Notes under the pieces: model-generated | What the model was told of the DNA's origin: nothing | The model's database searches: none | The model's input: the letters and a program-made list of their open reading frames with translations, nothing else | From: Sipunculus nudus | Taxonomy: Eukaryota > Annelida > Sipuncula > Golfingiida > Sipunculidae | Assembly: GCA_026874595.1 (NCBI GenBank) | Contig: CM049311.1 | Coordinates: forward strand, 37,778,676 to 37,842,675 | Length of the DNA stretch: 64,000 nt | Direction of reading: 5' to 3' | Shown: in pieces, positions 62,979 to 64,000 of the stretch | How positions within the stretch are numbered: position 1 is the stretch's first letter | Layout of the letters: every line of letters begins with the position of its first letter | Translations under genes and position numbers: made by a program

Positions 62979-63215
62979 GTTTAAAATGCTATATATTAAC
63001 ATTGGTAACCATGACGTTATGAGCGATAATAGTTGAATTAATAGAAAATAGGCTCTGTCAGCCCTAATAATTTCATGGAATCAACTTATTAAGCTAACGT
63101 CTCTGGTTACCTTTTAGAAATGTACTTTTTTATCTTTCTTAATCGAGGTTTGTAAATGATTTACTAAAAATATAACATTCTTGCATCATTATAAATTTTT
63201 CCTTCTCCTTCACTT

Positions 63216-63246
<31 letters not shown>

Positions 63247-63247
63247 G

Positions 63248-63293
<46 letters not shown>
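63216..63293. repeat. (CTGT)n-(CT)n microsatellite
   Basis: Five CTGT units followed by about 55 bases of CT with one GCCT interruption. Confidence 0.97.
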
Positions 63294-63296
<3 letters not shown>

Positions 63297-63516
63297 AAAT
63301 CAATCAATCATGTTTATGGATCTGCTCATTTAGCATAAGCAGCGAATACACCATGCAATTCAGGTCATGGTTATTGCAGGACTTATCTCATTAATGGTCT
63401 AACAAAGACTGTAGAGGGCCTTTGATCCTGAGTAAATCAGTGGTAAATTTGAAGAATAAGTCAGGTATTATAGTGTTTATAAATTAAAATACAAATTAAC
63501 ATATTTATGTGCACTG

Positions 63517-63531
63517 CCCCCCCCCCCCCCC
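63517..63531. repeat. Poly-C run
   Basis: Fifteen consecutive C. Confidence 0.95.
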
Positions 63532-64000
63532 GAAATAACAGACATACGTGTTAAAGTATAAAATAGTTTAATGTGTATTTTCCTAGCTTGTTTACTCTTT
63601 TTTGCCAGGGCTCAAGTACAAAGATCTGTTAAATCTATACACAATCAGTAATCAATTAATCACACACCTGTATCTTCACGAACGTATATTTGAAACATTG
63701 TCAAGCTAAAACGTCGTCAAACCCGAAATCGTCCAGCTCGAATTTAATCCTGTCATAATCAGGCATGTCAGTTTTAGGCAAAATCAATTATATTCTGTTT
63801 GTTTGGCATATTTAGGTGATTAATTCATAAAGCTTAAAATATTCCCCCATACGTGGATATATTGTATGACCGCGCGTATTTGTTTGAAATAGCGGGTCAA
63901 TGATGCATGTCTATCAGAAGCTTTTGTAATACTGATATGAAAACATCGGTATCCGGACAGTTTTCTCCTTTTTTCATACATCTACAAGTTGTAAAGAATG

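Larger units (their letters stand above)
59484..64000. other. NudC intron or 5' flank, no exon recognised
   Basis: The exon at 59280-59483 has a good CTAG acceptor, so an upstream NudC exon must exist, but the expected N-terminal motifs were not found up to 64000. The region has a polypurine tract (61040-61440), TA and CT microsatellites, a poly-C run and scattered GACGAC-rich words (60230-60290, 63700-63740). Confidence 0.45.

Overview
The window is eukaryotic nuclear DNA, AT-rich, with small exons split by GT-AG (and two GC-AG) introns. It is crowded with simple repeats, minisatellites, solo LTRs, LINE fragments and inverted-repeat transposons. The gene content (an expanded VWDE/D8C-type extracellular protein family, a bivalve-style NudC) and the repeat style suggest a marine lophotrochozoan, most likely a bivalve mollusc. 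That species-level call is inference. Nothing bacterial, no CRISPR array, rRNA or functional tRNA gene was seen.

Three protein-coding genes can be assembled exon by exon with consistent phases. (1) Minus strand, 590-4663: the 5' part of a VWDE-like secreted protein, with a signal peptide, an eight-cysteine D8C domain and then the pre-VWD region. It runs off the left edge. (2) Plus strand, 10549-23770: a small single-pass membrane protein made of a signal peptide, a D8C domain, a probable Ser/Thr-rich stalk, one transmembrane helix and a short tail. Its two D8C exons are 204 and 165 nt, phase 1, exactly as in gene 1, so the two divergent genes are paralogous over this domain. (3) Minus strand, 51962-59483: the C-terminal eight exons of nuclear distribution protein NudC, including the CS domain. 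The first exons lie beyond the right edge. Two more minus-strand exons (25888-25983 and 28615-28697) fit one another in phase but belong to no family I recognise.

Between the genes lie mobile and repetitive elements: three same-orientation solo LTRs (22210-23032, 31968-32839, 43347-44040), the last lying inside a minus-strand LINE; a 1.4 kb long-TIR element (18798-20207); an 8.37 kb inverted-repeat element with a perfect 9-bp target duplication (42221-50590); a decayed copy of a CXC-domain multicopy family (34263-36366); L1-like and CR1/L2-like LINE fragments; tRNA-derived SINE pieces; and several satellite families. Most notable are one satellite family found as ~130-bp monomers at one locus and as ~275-bp dimers at another, and a ~10-bp periodic CAG array.

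The layout from left to right is: gene 1 and its introns; a repeat-rich spacer (4985-10483); gene 2 with intron-borne satellites and transposons; a long gene-poor stretch (23.8-51.9 kb) dominated by mobile DNA; NudC; and a right-hand intergenic region (59.5-64 kb).
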